Of a DNA stretch of 40,116 bases, positions 1 through 8,787 are shown in pieces. The DNA comes from Flexithrix dorotheae DSM 6795 (GTDB lineage: Bacteria; Bacteroidota; Bacteroidia; Cytophagales; Flammeovirgaceae), in contig NZ_KB903452.1 of the NCBI RefSeq assembly GCF_000379765.1, positions 178-40,293 on the forward strand, in the 5' to 3' direction. Each line of letters opens with the position of its first letter. Within the stretch, counting starts at the first letter, position 1. The notes under the pieces are model-generated. The model saw only the letters and a list, made by a program, of their open reading frames with translations, was not told the DNA's origin and did not search any database. The position numbers and the translations under genes are program-made.

Positions 1-408
1 AATACTTCAATTGAAGCTGGTGTAACTTATAAGTTAGTCTTGGATTTTGATGCCAGCAAATCAATTGTAAAAGCAGGAAATTCAGGTAAATATAATTTAA
101 AACCTGTTATCAGAGCCAAAATGGAAGCTCAAACTGGAGCTATCAAAGGAATTGTGGCTTCAGAATTAGATGGTGTGATTTCAACAGATTCTATTAAAGC
201 GGTTGTCTATGCGATATCTGGTTCGGATAGTATTTCCACCTATCCTGGAAATGATGGTCAATTTTTAATTCGAGCACTTGAGGCTGGAACCTACCAGGTT
301 GTGGCTGTTCCAGATTCCGCTAGTAATCTTACTCCGGTAATTGAAAATAATGTGGAAGTAAAAACAGGTGAAATAACTTCATTGGACACGCTTAAATTTT
401 TAAATTAA
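1..408 (+). CDS. DUF4382 domain-containing protein, C-terminal part (5' end outside window)
   Basis: The frame is open at the left edge, so only about the last 135 residues are present; the TTG at 40 is an internal Leu codon in GVTYKLVLDFDA, not a start. The stretch LVLDFDASKSIVKAGN followed by YNLKPVIR is the typical end of a DUF4382 domain, found in exported lipoproteins of Bacteroidota and some other bacteria. From about position 130 a carboxypeptidase-regulatory-like beta-sandwich follows (GAIKGIV, then FLIRALEAGTYQVVAVP), which is the usual tail of this family. The molecular role is unknown; an envelope or surface lipoprotein is expected from the family, but the signal peptide is not in the window. 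A strong terminator-like palindrome lies 180 bases downstream. The family call is fairly sure. Confidence 0.75.
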   Translation, partial: NTSIEAGVTYKLVLDFDASKSIVKAGNSGKYNLKPVIRAKMEAQTGAIKGIVASELDGVISTDSIKAVVYAISGSDSISTYPGNDGQFLIRALEAGTYQVVAVPDSASNLTPVIENNVEVKTGEITSLDTLKFLN

Positions 409-588
409 AAAGTCCTTTTTTATTCGAACATTCATTTTCAGCACAACAGAATTTTGGTAAAAACGGTTTTAGCTTAAAAAAAGCAGTTCTGGAATCTGCT
501 TGATTATGAGCCTAATTTAAATGCTGTATTGATGTTAATAATAAGCATATGCTAAAATGTAGATAGTTACTACATTTAATGGGCTAAA

Positions 589-624
589 ATATTCTCTCTA
601 TCAAAATTTTGATAGAGAGAATAT
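589..624. terminator. 36-bp perfect palindrome, probable bidirectional terminator
   Basis: Arms ATATTCTCTCTATCAAAA (589-606) and its exact reverse complement (607-624) meet without a spacer. On the plus strand they are followed by ACTTTTTGG, on the minus strand by TTTAG. The element sits between two convergent genes, the DUF4382 gene ending at 408 and the stress protein gene ending at 681, where a shared terminator is expected. A smaller 8-bp-arm hairpin (555-562 with 570-577) lies just upstream. A DNA-binding site is an alternative, but the position favours termination. Confidence 0.6.
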
Positions 625-680
625 ACTTTTTGGTTTAACTGTTAAAACAATTGGTTTTGAGAAAATCAATTTATCCACTT

Positions 681-1523
681 CTACCTTTTGTTATACACTA
701 ACATAGGGAGCCTGGAAGTAACCATGGTACCGTTGCTCAGGGTTTTTCCCAGCATAAATTTGAGCAGAAATTCCTGAAATACAACCATACCGGCTTTTCT
801 GTCTTCTGCCACATCCTGTATGGTTTGAAAATGATGTTTGCTGACTATCGCCTCGTAAGTAAAATTAATGGCACTTTCTTCCATCAAATAACTTACTTTG
901 TCTTTAAGTTGCCTCAATCTGCCCTGAACCAAATCATTTTTCTTTTCGGTCACATGAATGATGTGAATTCGTGCATTGATAGGTAAGGCAAGTTTGTTTA
1001 TGAATTCCAGGGCTTCAATATCTTTGTTATTAAAGTTGGTCACAAATATTATGGACTGAAATAACTGAAAGTGAAAGTTATTTGGAACTATTAAGGTTGG
1101 AATGCGAACCTCTTCCAGAATATCAAAATTCTCAAACTTATTTAACTTTTTAAAGGCAACAGATTCATCTACTTCCGGCACAATTACAAAGGTTTCTTGT
1201 CTGTATGCTAAATTTTGAATAGTCTCAAAGAGTGGCCCTGTTTCTATTTCCAGGTTTTCCTTTAATTGGGTCTTTCCCCAACAACTGGATTCTTCAATAA
1301 ATTTATTTACTTTTTGTTTAATCTGATTTCTATCATCAAGAACAATACTTTCAATTGGTTCTCCCGGGTACATTTCTGCCGTTTGGAAAGGCTGAATTGC
1401 ATAATCATTAATATTGTACACTAGATGAACATCCAAAGGAATAAATCTTCTTAAATGCATTACAAATTCCAAAATTGTCTTAGACCTTTTTGAAAGGTCA
1501 ATATATACAATGGCTGTTTTCAT
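681..1523 (-). CDS. universal stress protein family, tandem Usp domains
   Basis: A 280-residue protein with two UspA-like halves, about 1-145 and 150-280. Each starts with a hydrophobic first strand (KTAIVYIDLS; LFQSIIFVTNFN) and ends in the buried last strand typical of the fold (IPTLIVPN; LPMLVYN). This tandem form of about 280 residues is common in Bacteroidota. The usual ATP-binding loop G-x2-G-x9-G(S/T) is not recognisable: the second half has FLLKFMLGKTLSNGTMVTS in its place, so nucleotide binding is doubtful. Usp proteins are cytosolic and respond to starvation, redox or envelope stress; the specific role here is unknown. The gene appears monocistronic. The ATG at 1523 gives a good N-terminus, and a nested hairpin (1553-1591) lies in its likely leader. 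Confidence 0.8.
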   Translation of the reverse strand: MKTAIVYIDLSKRSKTILEFVMHLRRFIPLDVHLVYNINDYAIQPFQTAEMYPGEPIESIVLDDRNQIKQKVNKFIEESSCWGKTQLKENLEIETGPLFETIQNLAYRQETFVIVPEVDESVAFKKLNKFENFDILEEVRIPTLIVPNNFHFQLFQSIIFVTNFNNKDIEALEFINKLALPINARIHIIHVTEKKNDLVQGRLRQLKDKVSYLMEESAINFTYEAIVSKHHFQTIQDVAEDRKAGMVVFQEFLLKFMLGKTLSNGTMVTSRLPMLVYNKR

Positions 1524-1552
1524 TTTGATTGAATTTTAAGGATTAGAAAGAA

Positions 1553-1591
1553 ACTCCCCGGATCGTACTTTTAAAAAGTGAGTAGGGGAGT
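1553..1591 (-). other. hairpin in the likely 5' leader of the stress protein gene
   Basis: ACTCCCC (1553-1559) pairs with GGGGAGT (1585-1591), and inside it ACTTTT and AAAAGT pair around a single A. The element lies 30-68 bases upstream of the start codon at 1523, so it could be a leader structure or a protein-binding dyad. Function is unknown. Confidence 0.35.
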
Positions 1592-1731
1592 GGGTTAGTC
1601 CTAAGTTTGGGTATGTTGTAGAAGATAATTTCCAGCTCTATAGGGCAGGTTTGTTTATGGTAGAATAACCTGTAGAAAAGATGTTTATCAAAACCCTATT
1701 GCTGTCTGTTAAAGGCTGGCGTGATGTGGAA

Positions 1732-1831
1732 ACTCAACCTGAAAAGGATAATAAGACTCCATTCAGGTTGAGTAAGAGCCTGTTCAAATTTTAACTATCT
1801 CGCTGAAAACTTAAATATTTGAACAAGCTCT
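1732..1831. repeat. two adjacent inverted repeats (tandem hairpins)
   Basis: The first has perfect 12-bp arms, ACTCAACCTGAA (1732-1743) and TTCAGGTTGAGT (1762-1773). The second starts one base later, with arms AGAGCCTGTTCAAAT (1775-1789) and ATTTGAACAAGCTCT (1817-1831), 14 of 15 matching. Neither has a U-tract, so ordinary intrinsic termination is not supported. They fill part of the 344-base gap 1524-1867 between two minus-strand genes; I see no gene in the rest of it. A small mobile repeat or an mRNA-stabilising structure is possible. Confidence 0.45.
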
Positions 1832-1867
1832 AAGGATACTAGATCAAATCAATAAGATGTTTCGCTC

Positions 1868-2185
1868 CTATTGGTTTTCTTCCGGGTCAAGCATGATTCC
1901 CTCTTCATCATAAAAAATAATGGCTTCTTCTTCCCCATTTTTTAAATGAAGCTCATAATAAATGAAGTCTTCCTCAATTTTATACCCTTCTACAAACTCG
2001 TAATCTTTGTATTCACCTTCACTCAAAGCTGTTAAGACTTTTTCAGGTAAATCATTTTTTGCAATTTTTTCCTTAAGAAACTGAATGGTTACCTTTTCGG
2101 AAGCAGAATACTGAACGGCAAAAGCAGCGGTTCCCACCAATCCAATTGACAGGAAGAAGGCTAAAATTAATTTTAGTTTTTTCAT
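1868..2185 (-). CDS. small exported PepSY-like protein
   Basis: A 105-residue protein with a clear Sec signal (MKKLKLILAFFLSIGLVGTAAFA, cleavage near AFA|VQ). The mature part of about 80 residues has the order of the PepSY-like/BLIP-like fold: an amphipathic helix ending in LPEKVLTAL, then strands around YEFVEGYKI, IYYELHLKNGEEEAIIFYDEEGIML. In Bacteroidota such proteins are periplasmic, often acidic, and of unknown role. The mature domain is rich in Glu and Asp. No partner gene is adjacent: the efflux operon ends 197 bases upstream and the stress protein gene lies 344 bases downstream, both on the same strand. Gene reality is well supported by signal peptide and composition; the fold call is by resemblance only. 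Confidence 0.65.
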   Translation of the reverse strand: MKKLKLILAFFLSIGLVGTAAFAVQYSASEKVTIQFLKEKIAKNDLPEKVLTALSEGEYKDYEFVEGYKIEEDFIYYELHLKNGEEEAIIFYDEEGIMLDPEENQ

Positions 2186-2382
2186 TTTAATACATTTTTG
2201 GTTAGCTAATAATTAGATTCAATTGATTAACACTTATTAGAATTCTGTGCCAATTGAGGATAACCCCTTTTTTCAGAAGAAAAGATGGATTTTGATAAGC
2301 GAACTGTAGATTAATTTCTATGAAAATGATGAATTAATCCGCAGGTTGAGGATTTGGAAGTGGGAAAACTGAGTAGAAAGTC

Positions 2383-3696
2383 TTACAGGTAAACTTCAAG
2401 TATTTTACCTGACAATCTGTTTAGATTAATTTCAATGGTTTTAAGTGTAAATTGTAATTGGGTCAATTTAAGTTGATTTTCTAATAAAATTAATTGAGTT
2501 AATCTAAAGTCGTATCCGTTGATAGCCCCTCTTTTAAATTGTTCCTGGGCAGTTGCATTTATTTTATTCATTTGGGCTACGTTATTTTGCGCCAGACTAA
2601 TTTGGTTTGTTACGGATTGGTATTGGTAATAGGAGCTCAGTACATTAGCATCTACATCATTAGTGATTTGATTTTTGGTAAGTGTGCTATTTTCAGCAAA
2701 TAACATATTGTTTTTAATTTCTCTTTTGGTATTGCCTCCATTAAACAAATTAAAGCTCACATTAACCCCTATTGTTGGTCCGAAGGTTTGATTCGAGTTC
2801 GAAAAGCCTACTTCTGCGGTATTTTTATTATATTGAAAACCTGCAAATAGATTTACACTAGGATATCTATTGGCCTGGGTAATTCTTAATTCTGTTTCCG
2901 CAATAAGTTCTTGCAATCGTTGTTGGGCAAGTTGATTGTTGTTTTCAGAAATAAGGTATTTTAATGAATCTATGCTGGGAAGTATTTTAGCTTCAAAAGT
3001 TTTATTTTGGATTTTTATGGGTTGTTCCAAAGGGTTGTTTGCAATTCGATTTAACTCAATGATTAATGATTGAATGGTATTTTGTTGTGCCAGGATACGA
3101 ATGCTGTCAGTTTGATAATCTACCATGGCTTGCCCATAATCTATAATCGTTGCACTACCGATTTCTTGTTTTTTCCGGGCAATTTTTAACCGAAAAGCAG
3201 AAATTTCCAGTGATTGTTCGAAGTTTTCCAATATCTTTTTTTCATAAACCAGTTGGTAGTAAGCCGTTGTGATATCCGCAACAGTTTGTTCAATGTAAAA
3301 TTTTGAGTTGAGTTCACCTAAGGTTTGCAAATAACCTAATTGATCCTGCTTTGCAAAGACCCTAAAGCCATTAAAAACAGTCCAATTCATTAATGCTGAC
3401 ATATTTAAGTTGGTATTTTTGGCACCTGATCCTTCTCTTATTGTTCCATCGGCAAAAACCTGTTTGGTATTATTAAACGAATTAGAATAACCTCCAGCAA
3501 TATCTAAACTGGGTAAAAAGCCAGCATTACCCAAAGTGTTATTGTTTTCCGCAATAATACTTTCGTTTTTTACAATCTTAATCTGGTAATTATTTTGAAT
3601 AGCCGTATTGATAAACTCCTGGAGAGTTTGTGCCGATCCATTTGATACTATAAAAATAGCTGCTAATACAAATATTTTATTCAAAATCCGCTTCAT
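2383..3696 (-). CDS. TolC-family outer membrane efflux channel
   Basis: A 437-residue protein, the usual length for TolC/OprM-type channels, with signal peptide MKRILNKIFVLAAIFIVSNGSA. It has two repeats of outer membrane efflux protein structure: long heptad-rich helices (LQEFINTAIQNNYQIKIVKNES; QQRLQELIAETELRITQANRYPS) alternating with short beta segments such as ASLMNWTVFNGF and GVNVSFNLFNGG, where the FNG turns are typical. It should form the trimeric exit duct of the tripartite pump encoded just upstream. Its start overlaps the 3' end of the RND gene by 20 bases, which indicates translational coupling, and it is the last gene of the MarR-adaptor-RND-TolC operon. No lipobox is visible, so this is a plain secreted channel. 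Confidence 0.9.
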   Translation of the reverse strand: MKRILNKIFVLAAIFIVSNGSAQTLQEFINTAIQNNYQIKIVKNESIIAENNNTLGNAGFLPSLDIAGGYSNSFNNTKQVFADGTIREGSGAKNTNLNMSALMNWTVFNGFRVFAKQDQLGYLQTLGELNSKFYIEQTVADITTAYYQLVYEKKILENFEQSLEISAFRLKIARKKQEIGSATIIDYGQAMVDYQTDSIRILAQQNTIQSLIIELNRIANNPLEQPIKIQNKTFEAKILPSIDSLKYLISENNNQLAQQRLQELIAETELRITQANRYPSVNLFAGFQYNKNTAEVGFSNSNQTFGPTIGVNVSFNLFNGGNTKREIKNNMLFAENSTLTKNQITNDVDANVLSSYYQYQSVTNQISLAQNNVAQMNKINATAQEQFKRGAINGYDFRLTQLILLENQLKLTQLQFTLKTIEINLNRLSGKILEVYL

Positions 3697-6600
3697 CTAT
3701 AATTTTATTCTCTTTACTGGCAATGTAGGTGTATAATGCCGGAATTACGTATAATGTTAAAACCAATGCTAATATTAGTCCGCCTATAATGGTTAATCCC
3801 ATGGGTACTCTGCTTGAGGAAGAATCTCCCAGGGCCAGGGCAATTGGTAATGCCCCTAAAACAGTGGATAAACTGGTCATTAAAATTGGACGGAAACGCT
3901 GTGATGCAGCCTCATAAGCAGCTTCTTTTAAGTTTAATCCTCCGTCCCGTTTTTGGTTGGCAAATTCAACAATTAAAATACCGTTTTTAGTAACTATTCC
4001 TACTAAAACAACCATACCGATCTGACTAAATATATTCAAAGTTTGCCCAAAGGCCCACAGGGTAAGTAATGCCCCTGCCAATGCTAAGGGGACCGTTAAC
4101 ATGATGGTTAAAGGATCTCTAAAACTTTCGAATTGAGCTGCTAAAGTGAGGTAAACTAATATTAAAGCAAATAAAAATATAAGATTGGTACTGGTTGAAC
4201 TTTCGGCAAAATCAGATGCACTTCCTCCCAATGCAGTACTAAATGATTCGTCCAAAACCTCCCCGGCAATTTTTTGCATTTCGGCAATTCCATCCCCCAG
4301 AGTATAGCCGGGAGCAATGTCAGCTTCAACAGTGGCAGAAGTATATCGATTGTATCGCAACAAAGATGGTGGACGACTTTTGAAATTAATGTCCACTAAA
4401 TTATAGAGGGTAACCATCGAACCATTTTTATTTCTTACACTGAGGTTGTTTAAATCTAAAGGCTCATCGCGTTTCGTTTTTAAGGCCTCTGCCAATACAT
4501 AGTATTGTTTGCCATCTTTAATAAAATACCCCAGGCGTTGTTCACTTAAAAAAGTCTGCAGGGTTTTGGCCACATCAGAAATGCTAACTCCCATTAAAAG
4601 GGCTTTACTCCGATTAATGTTTACATTAATTTCGGGCTTGTTAAATTTCAGGTCCACTTGGGAAACGCTAAAAACCGGACTTTCCTGAACTTTATCCATA
4701 AAACCAGGGAGGGCTTCTTTCAGTCTTCCCAAATCAGTAGCCTGTAAAATAAATTGTATTGGGAGTTTTCCTCCACTGCTTGCCGAAGTTTTAATAGTAG
4801 GCTCCTGCACTACATAAGATTTAGCAAAATTTAATTGCTGAAGTTGCTTGTTAATTTCATTTGCAATATCATTTTGAGATCGATTTCTTTCCCCAGGAGG
4901 AACTAAAGTAGTTCGGATAAAAGAACTGTTAACTGATGTGGATGCTCTAAAGGTCGGAGAGGTAACTCCTAATAAAAACGCTTTTTCAGGAAGCGTGTCC
5001 ATAAGATGCATCAGGTCCAGCTGATAGGCATCCATAGCCTCATAAGAGGTTCCTTCCGGAGCTGTAGAAATAATTCTAATCTGACTTTTATCCTCTAACG
5101 GGGCTAATTCTGATTGCAATTGGGAGCCCACTATGAAAATGGTGGCCAACATCACCACAAAAAGTGGAAAGGCTAACCAGCGCTTATTCATAAATTTCTT
5201 TAGGGATATGGAATAATATTTTGTAGAAACAATTACTATTTTATTGAAAACCCGCATCAATGCAAATTCCCGACTGCTCTTTTTTAGCATTCTGGAACTC
5301 ATCATGGGGGTTAAGGATAAAGTAATGAATGTGGATATGGCGATTGCACCAACTACCACCATGGCAAATTCCCTGAATAACTGGCCTGTTAAACCAGGCA
5401 TAAAAAAGATAGGAATAAATACACAAACCAGGGTAATGGAAGTGGCTATCACCGCAAAGTAGACCTCTCTTGCTCCCTGAAAGGCAGCTTTTACAGGATG
5501 CATACCCTCTTCAATTTTACTGTAAATATTTTCCATTACCACAATGGCATCATCTACTACCAACCCTGTGGCTAATACTAATCCTAATAAAGAAAGGATA
5601 TTTATGGAAAATCCGGCAGCATATAATACTGCAAAGCTTCCGATTAAAGCAATGGGAATTAACACTATAGGAATTAGTGTAGTTCGCCAATTTCTTAAGA
5701 AGAAAAAGATGACCATTAATACAAGAAAAAATGCCAATAAAATGGTGGATTTAACTTCACTAATAGCTTTGCGTATTGATTCTGTTTTGTCTAAGGCCAC
5801 ATCCAACTGAATGTCTTCAGGTAAGTCCTTTTTCATCATTTCTAAGCGATGAAAAGCCTCATCCACAATTTCAATATAATTAGAACCAGGCTGAGGTTGA
5901 AGTGCAATTCCTACCATGGGAATAACTCCATTTCCCCGTAATAATGTTCTTTCTGCTTCCGCACCTAACCTGGCCTTACCTATATCTTTTAACCGAATTA
6001 AAGTTTTATTCTCTTCTTTGATAATTAAATTATTGAATTCCTCCGGGGTATATAATCTACCAATTGTCCTTACAGTTAATTCTGTGGCAGTTCCTTCTAC
6101 TCTTCCGGATGGCAATTCTACATTTTGTACACCCAGGGCATATTGTAAGTCGATAGGAGTGATGTTAAGCTCACGCATTTTGGTTGGGTCAAGCTCTAAA
6201 CGCATGGCATATTTTTTCTCTCCCCAAATACGAATACTACTCACTCCTGGAATAGTTTGTAGCCGCTCTTTGAAAATGTTATTTCCTATTTGTGAAAGTT
6301 CCAATAACCCTCTTTTATCACTTTGCACCGTAATGGATAAAATAGTTTCAGCATTTGCATCAGCTTTACTTACCGTTGGCGGATCTGCATCAGGCGGTAA
6401 ATTTTTAATGGCTTTAGCTACTTTATCTCTAACATCATTCGCAGCATTATTTAAATCTATCTGAGGTAAAAATTCCACCGTTATTGTACTTCTTCCATCC
6501 GTACTGTTAGAACTTAATATTTTTACCCCATCAATACTGTTTATTTGTTCTTCTAAAGGTTCGGTAATTTGTGACTCTATAATTTCGGCATTAGCTCCAA

Positions 6601-6754
6601 CATAGTTTGTTTGCACCGTAACTATGGGTGGATCAACACTTGGGTATTCTCTAACCCCCAAAGAGATGTAACCAACTGCTCCGAGAAGAACAATGATAAT
6701 AGCAAATACAGTGGCTAATACAGGTCTTTTTATACTAATGTCAGATAAACTCAT
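3677..6754 (-). CDS. RND efflux pump permease, HAE1/AcrB type
   Basis: A 1025-residue inner membrane proton/drug antiporter of the hydrophobe/amphiphile efflux-1 family. It starts with MSLSDISIKRPVLATVFAIIIVLLG, the standard first transmembrane helix, followed by a large periplasmic loop, helices 2-6, a second loop and the C-terminal helices. The proton-relay residues are present: D401-D402 in GLVVDDAIVVME of TM4 and K923 in GIVTKNGILIVEF of TM10, so the pump should be active. Spacing is tight: the start codon overlaps the adaptor stop (ATGA at 6751-6754) and the 3' end overlaps the TolC gene. With the adaptor and channel it should export drugs, bile-like amphiphiles or solvents; the substrate cannot be read from sequence. 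Confidence 0.95.
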   Translation of the reverse strand: MSLSDISIKRPVLATVFAIIIVLLGAVGYISLGVREYPSVDPPIVTVQTNYVGANAEIIESQITEPLEEQINSIDGVKILSSNSTDGRSTITVEFLPQIDLNNAANDVRDKVAKAIKNLPPDADPPTVSKADANAETILSITVQSDKRGLLELSQIGNNIFKERLQTIPGVSSIRIWGEKKYAMRLELDPTKMRELNITPIDLQYALGVQNVELPSGRVEGTATELTVRTIGRLYTPEEFNNLIIKEENKTLIRLKDIGKARLGAEAERTLLRGNGVIPMVGIALQPQPGSNYIEIVDEAFHRLEMMKKDLPEDIQLDVALDKTESIRKAISEVKSTILLAFFLVLMVIFFFLRNWRTTLIPIVLIPIALIGSFAVLYAAGFSINILSLLGLVLATGLVVDDAIVVMENIYSKIEEGMHPVKAAFQGAREVYFAVIATSITLVCVFIPIFFMPGLTGQLFREFAMVVVGAIAISTFITLSLTPMMSSRMLKKSSREFALMRVFNKIVIVSTKYYSISLKKFMNKRWLAFPLFVVMLATIFIVGSQLQSELAPLEDKSQIRIISTAPEGTSYEAMDAYQLDLMHLMDTLPEKAFLLGVTSPTFRASTSVNSSFIRTTLVPPGERNRSQNDIANEINKQLQQLNFAKSYVVQEPTIKTSASSGGKLPIQFILQATDLGRLKEALPGFMDKVQESPVFSVSQVDLKFNKPEINVNINRSKALLMGVSISDVAKTLQTFLSEQRLGYFIKDGKQYYVLAEALKTKRDEPLDLNNLSVRNKNGSMVTLYNLVDINFKSRPPSLLRYNRYTSATVEADIAPGYTLGDGIAEMQKIAGEVLDESFSTALGGSASDFAESSTSTNLIFLFALILVYLTLAAQFESFRDPLTIMLTVPLALAGALLTLWAFGQTLNIFSQIGMVVLVGIVTKNGILIVEFANQKRDGGLNLKEAAYEAASQRFRPILMTSLSTVLGALPIALALGDSSSSRVPMGLTIIGGLILALVLTLYVIPALYTYIASKENKIIDEADFE

Positions 6755-7785
6755 TCTTGAATTGGATGTTTTAAGGAAATAGACATTCCGTCTTTAACTG
6801 TCAATAATCCGGTAGTTAACACAGAATCTCCCTCTTTAAGACCTGTTAAAATATGGACTTTATCCGCAGTTCTATTGCCAAGGGTTACTACTCTGCGTTC
6901 GGCTTTTCCATTGTTGTAAACATAAACCGTTTGTTCGGTAATAGAGGGCACAACTGCTTCAGTTGGAACTAGTAAAGCATCATCTATTGCATTGGTTGGT
7001 AAAATGATTTCTGCAAAGGTTCCCGGTAAAATATTGTTTTTAGGATTTTGCTTCAACATAGCCCTTACTGTAATCATCCTGGTTTGTTCATCTACAGCAG
7101 GACTAATCGCATAAATGGTGGCAGTAAGGCTATCTCCTTCCACCAGAACAGTTATTTTTTTATTTATTTTAATACTTTTTTTGTACGCCTGGGCAATGCT
7201 AAAATCAACTTTTAATTGTTGGTTGGCTGTTAATGATGTAATTAGATCTCCCTGTCTTAAGAAGGCTCCTTCACTAAAATTTCTCAATCCCAATTGCCCA
7301 AAAAATGGAGCTGTAACATTGGCTAAATTTATATTGACCTGTAATTGTTGTTGTTTGGATTGTAAACTCAAAACTTTAGCTAAGGCAAGATCAACTTCCT
7401 CCTGACTACTGCCCTCAAAGCTGAGCAATTCTTTTTTTCGGTCGTAATCCTTTTGTGCAGAGGTTAGTTCTGCATTAATGCCAACCAATTCTGCTTTCCA
7501 GGTTCTATCATCCAACCGAATTATGGTTTGGCCTTTATTGACTTTTTGCCCCTCTTTAAAATAAATGTCAAGGACCTGGCCAGCAATTGGAGCCATTAAA
7601 TTTACCTGCTCTTGTGCCAATAAATTAGCAGTGGTAACAATCTCATTACTAAATGTTTGTTTCTTAACTTTATAGACCTCTACTGTCAGATCGCTTGTAT
7701 TACTACTTGGTTTTTGTTCTGAGCTGCATGAAAAAATTGTGGAAGCAATTGTTGCGAACACCAGGTTTTTAAGTGCTTTATTCAT
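6751..7785 (-). CDS. RND efflux periplasmic adaptor (membrane fusion protein), lipoprotein
   Basis: A 344-residue HlyD/AcrA-type adaptor. The N-terminus MNKALKNLVFATIASTIFSC ends in a relaxed Bacteroidota lipobox with Cys20 as the likely lipidated residue. The barrel-sandwich (lipoyl) half-motif is seen as LMAPIAGQVLDIYFKEGQKVNKGQTIIRLDDR, split by an alpha-hairpin of about 60 residues (AELTSAQKDYDRKKELLSFEGSS) from its partner NVTAPFFGQLGLRNFSEGAFLRQGD. A beta-barrel and the membrane-proximal domain (TEQTVYVYNNGKAERRVVTLGNR) follow. It connects the RND pump to the TolC channel. It starts directly after the MarR stop and overlaps the RND start, so all four genes are one transcript. Confidence 0.93.
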   Translation of the reverse strand: MNKALKNLVFATIASTIFSCSSEQKPSSNTSDLTVEVYKVKKQTFSNEIVTTANLLAQEQVNLMAPIAGQVLDIYFKEGQKVNKGQTIIRLDDRTWKAELVGINAELTSAQKDYDRKKELLSFEGSSQEEVDLALAKVLSLQSKQQQLQVNINLANVTAPFFGQLGLRNFSEGAFLRQGDLITSLTANQQLKVDFSIAQAYKKSIKINKKITVLVEGDSLTATIYAISPAVDEQTRMITVRAMLKQNPKNNILPGTFAEIILPTNAIDDALLVPTEAVVPSITEQTVYVYNNGKAERRVVTLGNRTADKVHILTGLKEGDSVLTTGLLTVKDGMSISLKHPIQE

Positions 7786-8250
7786 TTATTTTCTTTTGAA
7801 TGCCTTAACAATAAATTTTGGTTCCGGTAATAGCTTGATGGTTTCAAAAAGTTTATCCATACTCACCTTAAAATTATCTTTTTCCTCCTGTGAAAAGTTG
7901 TGAAATAACAACTCATCAGTTTGCGCTATTCCTTTCTTGATCAATGGAACAAGGGTTTTACCTTTATCGGTAATTTCAAGTATCTGACACCTTCTGTCAT
8001 TAGCATTTTGTTTTCTTACAATAAGATCCCTGTCGCAAAAATAGTCCACTATTCTCATCGTGTGGACCTTATCCCTTCTTATGGCTTCAGCTAAATCTGT
8101 TTGGGTAATTTTACCACTATTTTCATTTAAATAGATTAAAGGAAAAAAGTAGCGTTCAATCCCCAGAGGAGTCATTATTGATGATAAAGTACTAAGATAA
8201 ACCTCTGAAATCCTGGACATTTCAAAGCCATAAATTTTCACCTCTTCCAT
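7786..8250 (-). CDS. MarR-family transcriptional regulator of the efflux operon
   Basis: A 154-residue winged-helix regulator of normal MarR length. The core is visible as LTSLIYLNE-like helices, TQTDLAEAIRRDKVHTMRIVDYFCDRDLIVRKQNANDRRCQILEITDKGKTLVPLI, where DRR marks the wing. It is the first gene of the operon and ends one base before the adaptor start. A perfect 18-bp-arm inverted repeat containing a TACATTTG promoter box lies 3 bases upstream of the ATG, so autorepression and control of the pump is the natural reading. The leader would be very short, with no ribosome binding site; the in-frame ATG at 8220 is an alternative start, but residues 1-10 look acceptable. Inducing ligand unknown. 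Confidence 0.88.
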   Translation of the reverse strand: MEEVKIYGFEMSRISEVYLSTLSSIMTPLGIERYFFPLIYLNENSGKITQTDLAEAIRRDKVHTMRIVDYFCDRDLIVRKQNANDRRCQILEITDKGKTLVPLIKKGIAQTDELLFHNFSQEEKDNFKVSMDKLFETIKLLPEPKFIVKAFKRK

Positions 8251-8253
8251 GGA

Positions 8254-8298
8254 ATAAATTAGTTACATTTGAAATCGTTACAAATGTAACTAATTTAT
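8254..8298 (-). promoter_or_regulatory. probable MarR operator overlapping the efflux operon promoter
   Basis: Perfect 18-bp arms ATAAATTAGTTACATTTG (8254-8271) and CAAATGTAACTAATTTAT (8281-8298) flank a 9-base spacer. On the minus strand the upstream arm carries TACATTTG, which fits the Bacteroidota -7 consensus TAnnTTTG; no clear -33 TTG is seen at the right distance. Transcription would start within the spacer or downstream arm, about 10-25 bases before the ATG at 8250, so a bound MarR dimer would block initiation. Confidence 0.7.
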
Positions 8299-8752
8299 CC
8301 TTTAAAAATCAGCTTAAACTAAAAACTTCATTTTCAATGTTGGTGGATGGGGAATTGTGATGATGGAATTAGCTATTGCAGCAGCAATTCCAATGGCAAA
8401 GTCTAAGGGGAAAAATTTTCTTCAATCAATATTACTGTTTAATTGAAAACAAACAAAGGAAATTGGCAGATAGGTAAGCAATTTCCCTAAATTACTGTCT
8501 AATTTTCCTTTATCCAATCCCATTTTGGCCGATTGCTAGCTTTTATATTTTTATTGGAAATAAATGGTTAATCCCACAAGGACTAAATAGATCATTTCAT
8601 CAGCAAAAAGGCCTTATTCAAGAAGATAATAGTTGTTTCTGTCCAAAAATAAAGGCATTTTTAAAGTGTTAATTGAAAATGGTACAATTTTAAGTAAATT
8701 AAAACATTAATAATAATGAAATAAAAAGGGTTTTGGTTTTACTTGAGACTTT

Positions 8753-8782
8753 TTGTAGTAAATATTTCATTTCATATTTTTG
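8753..8782 (+). promoter_or_regulatory. Bacteroidota-type promoter for candidate small RNA
   Basis: TTG at 8753-8755 (within TTTTG), a 19-base spacer, then TATTTTTG at 8775-8782. This matches the TTG-N19-TAnnTTTG pattern known for the primary sigma factor of Bacteroides and Flavobacterium. The predicted start is near 8788. No protein gene lies downstream on this strand, but a strong terminator does (8961-8998). Confidence 0.5.
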
Positions 8783-8787
8783 ATTCT

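Noticed and set aside
5916-6464. 182-codon plus-strand frame inside the RND pump gene
   Set aside because: It lies fully antisense to a strongly conserved gene, has no recognisable domain, and its composition (Ser/Leu-rich, scattered Pro) is that of a shadow frame.
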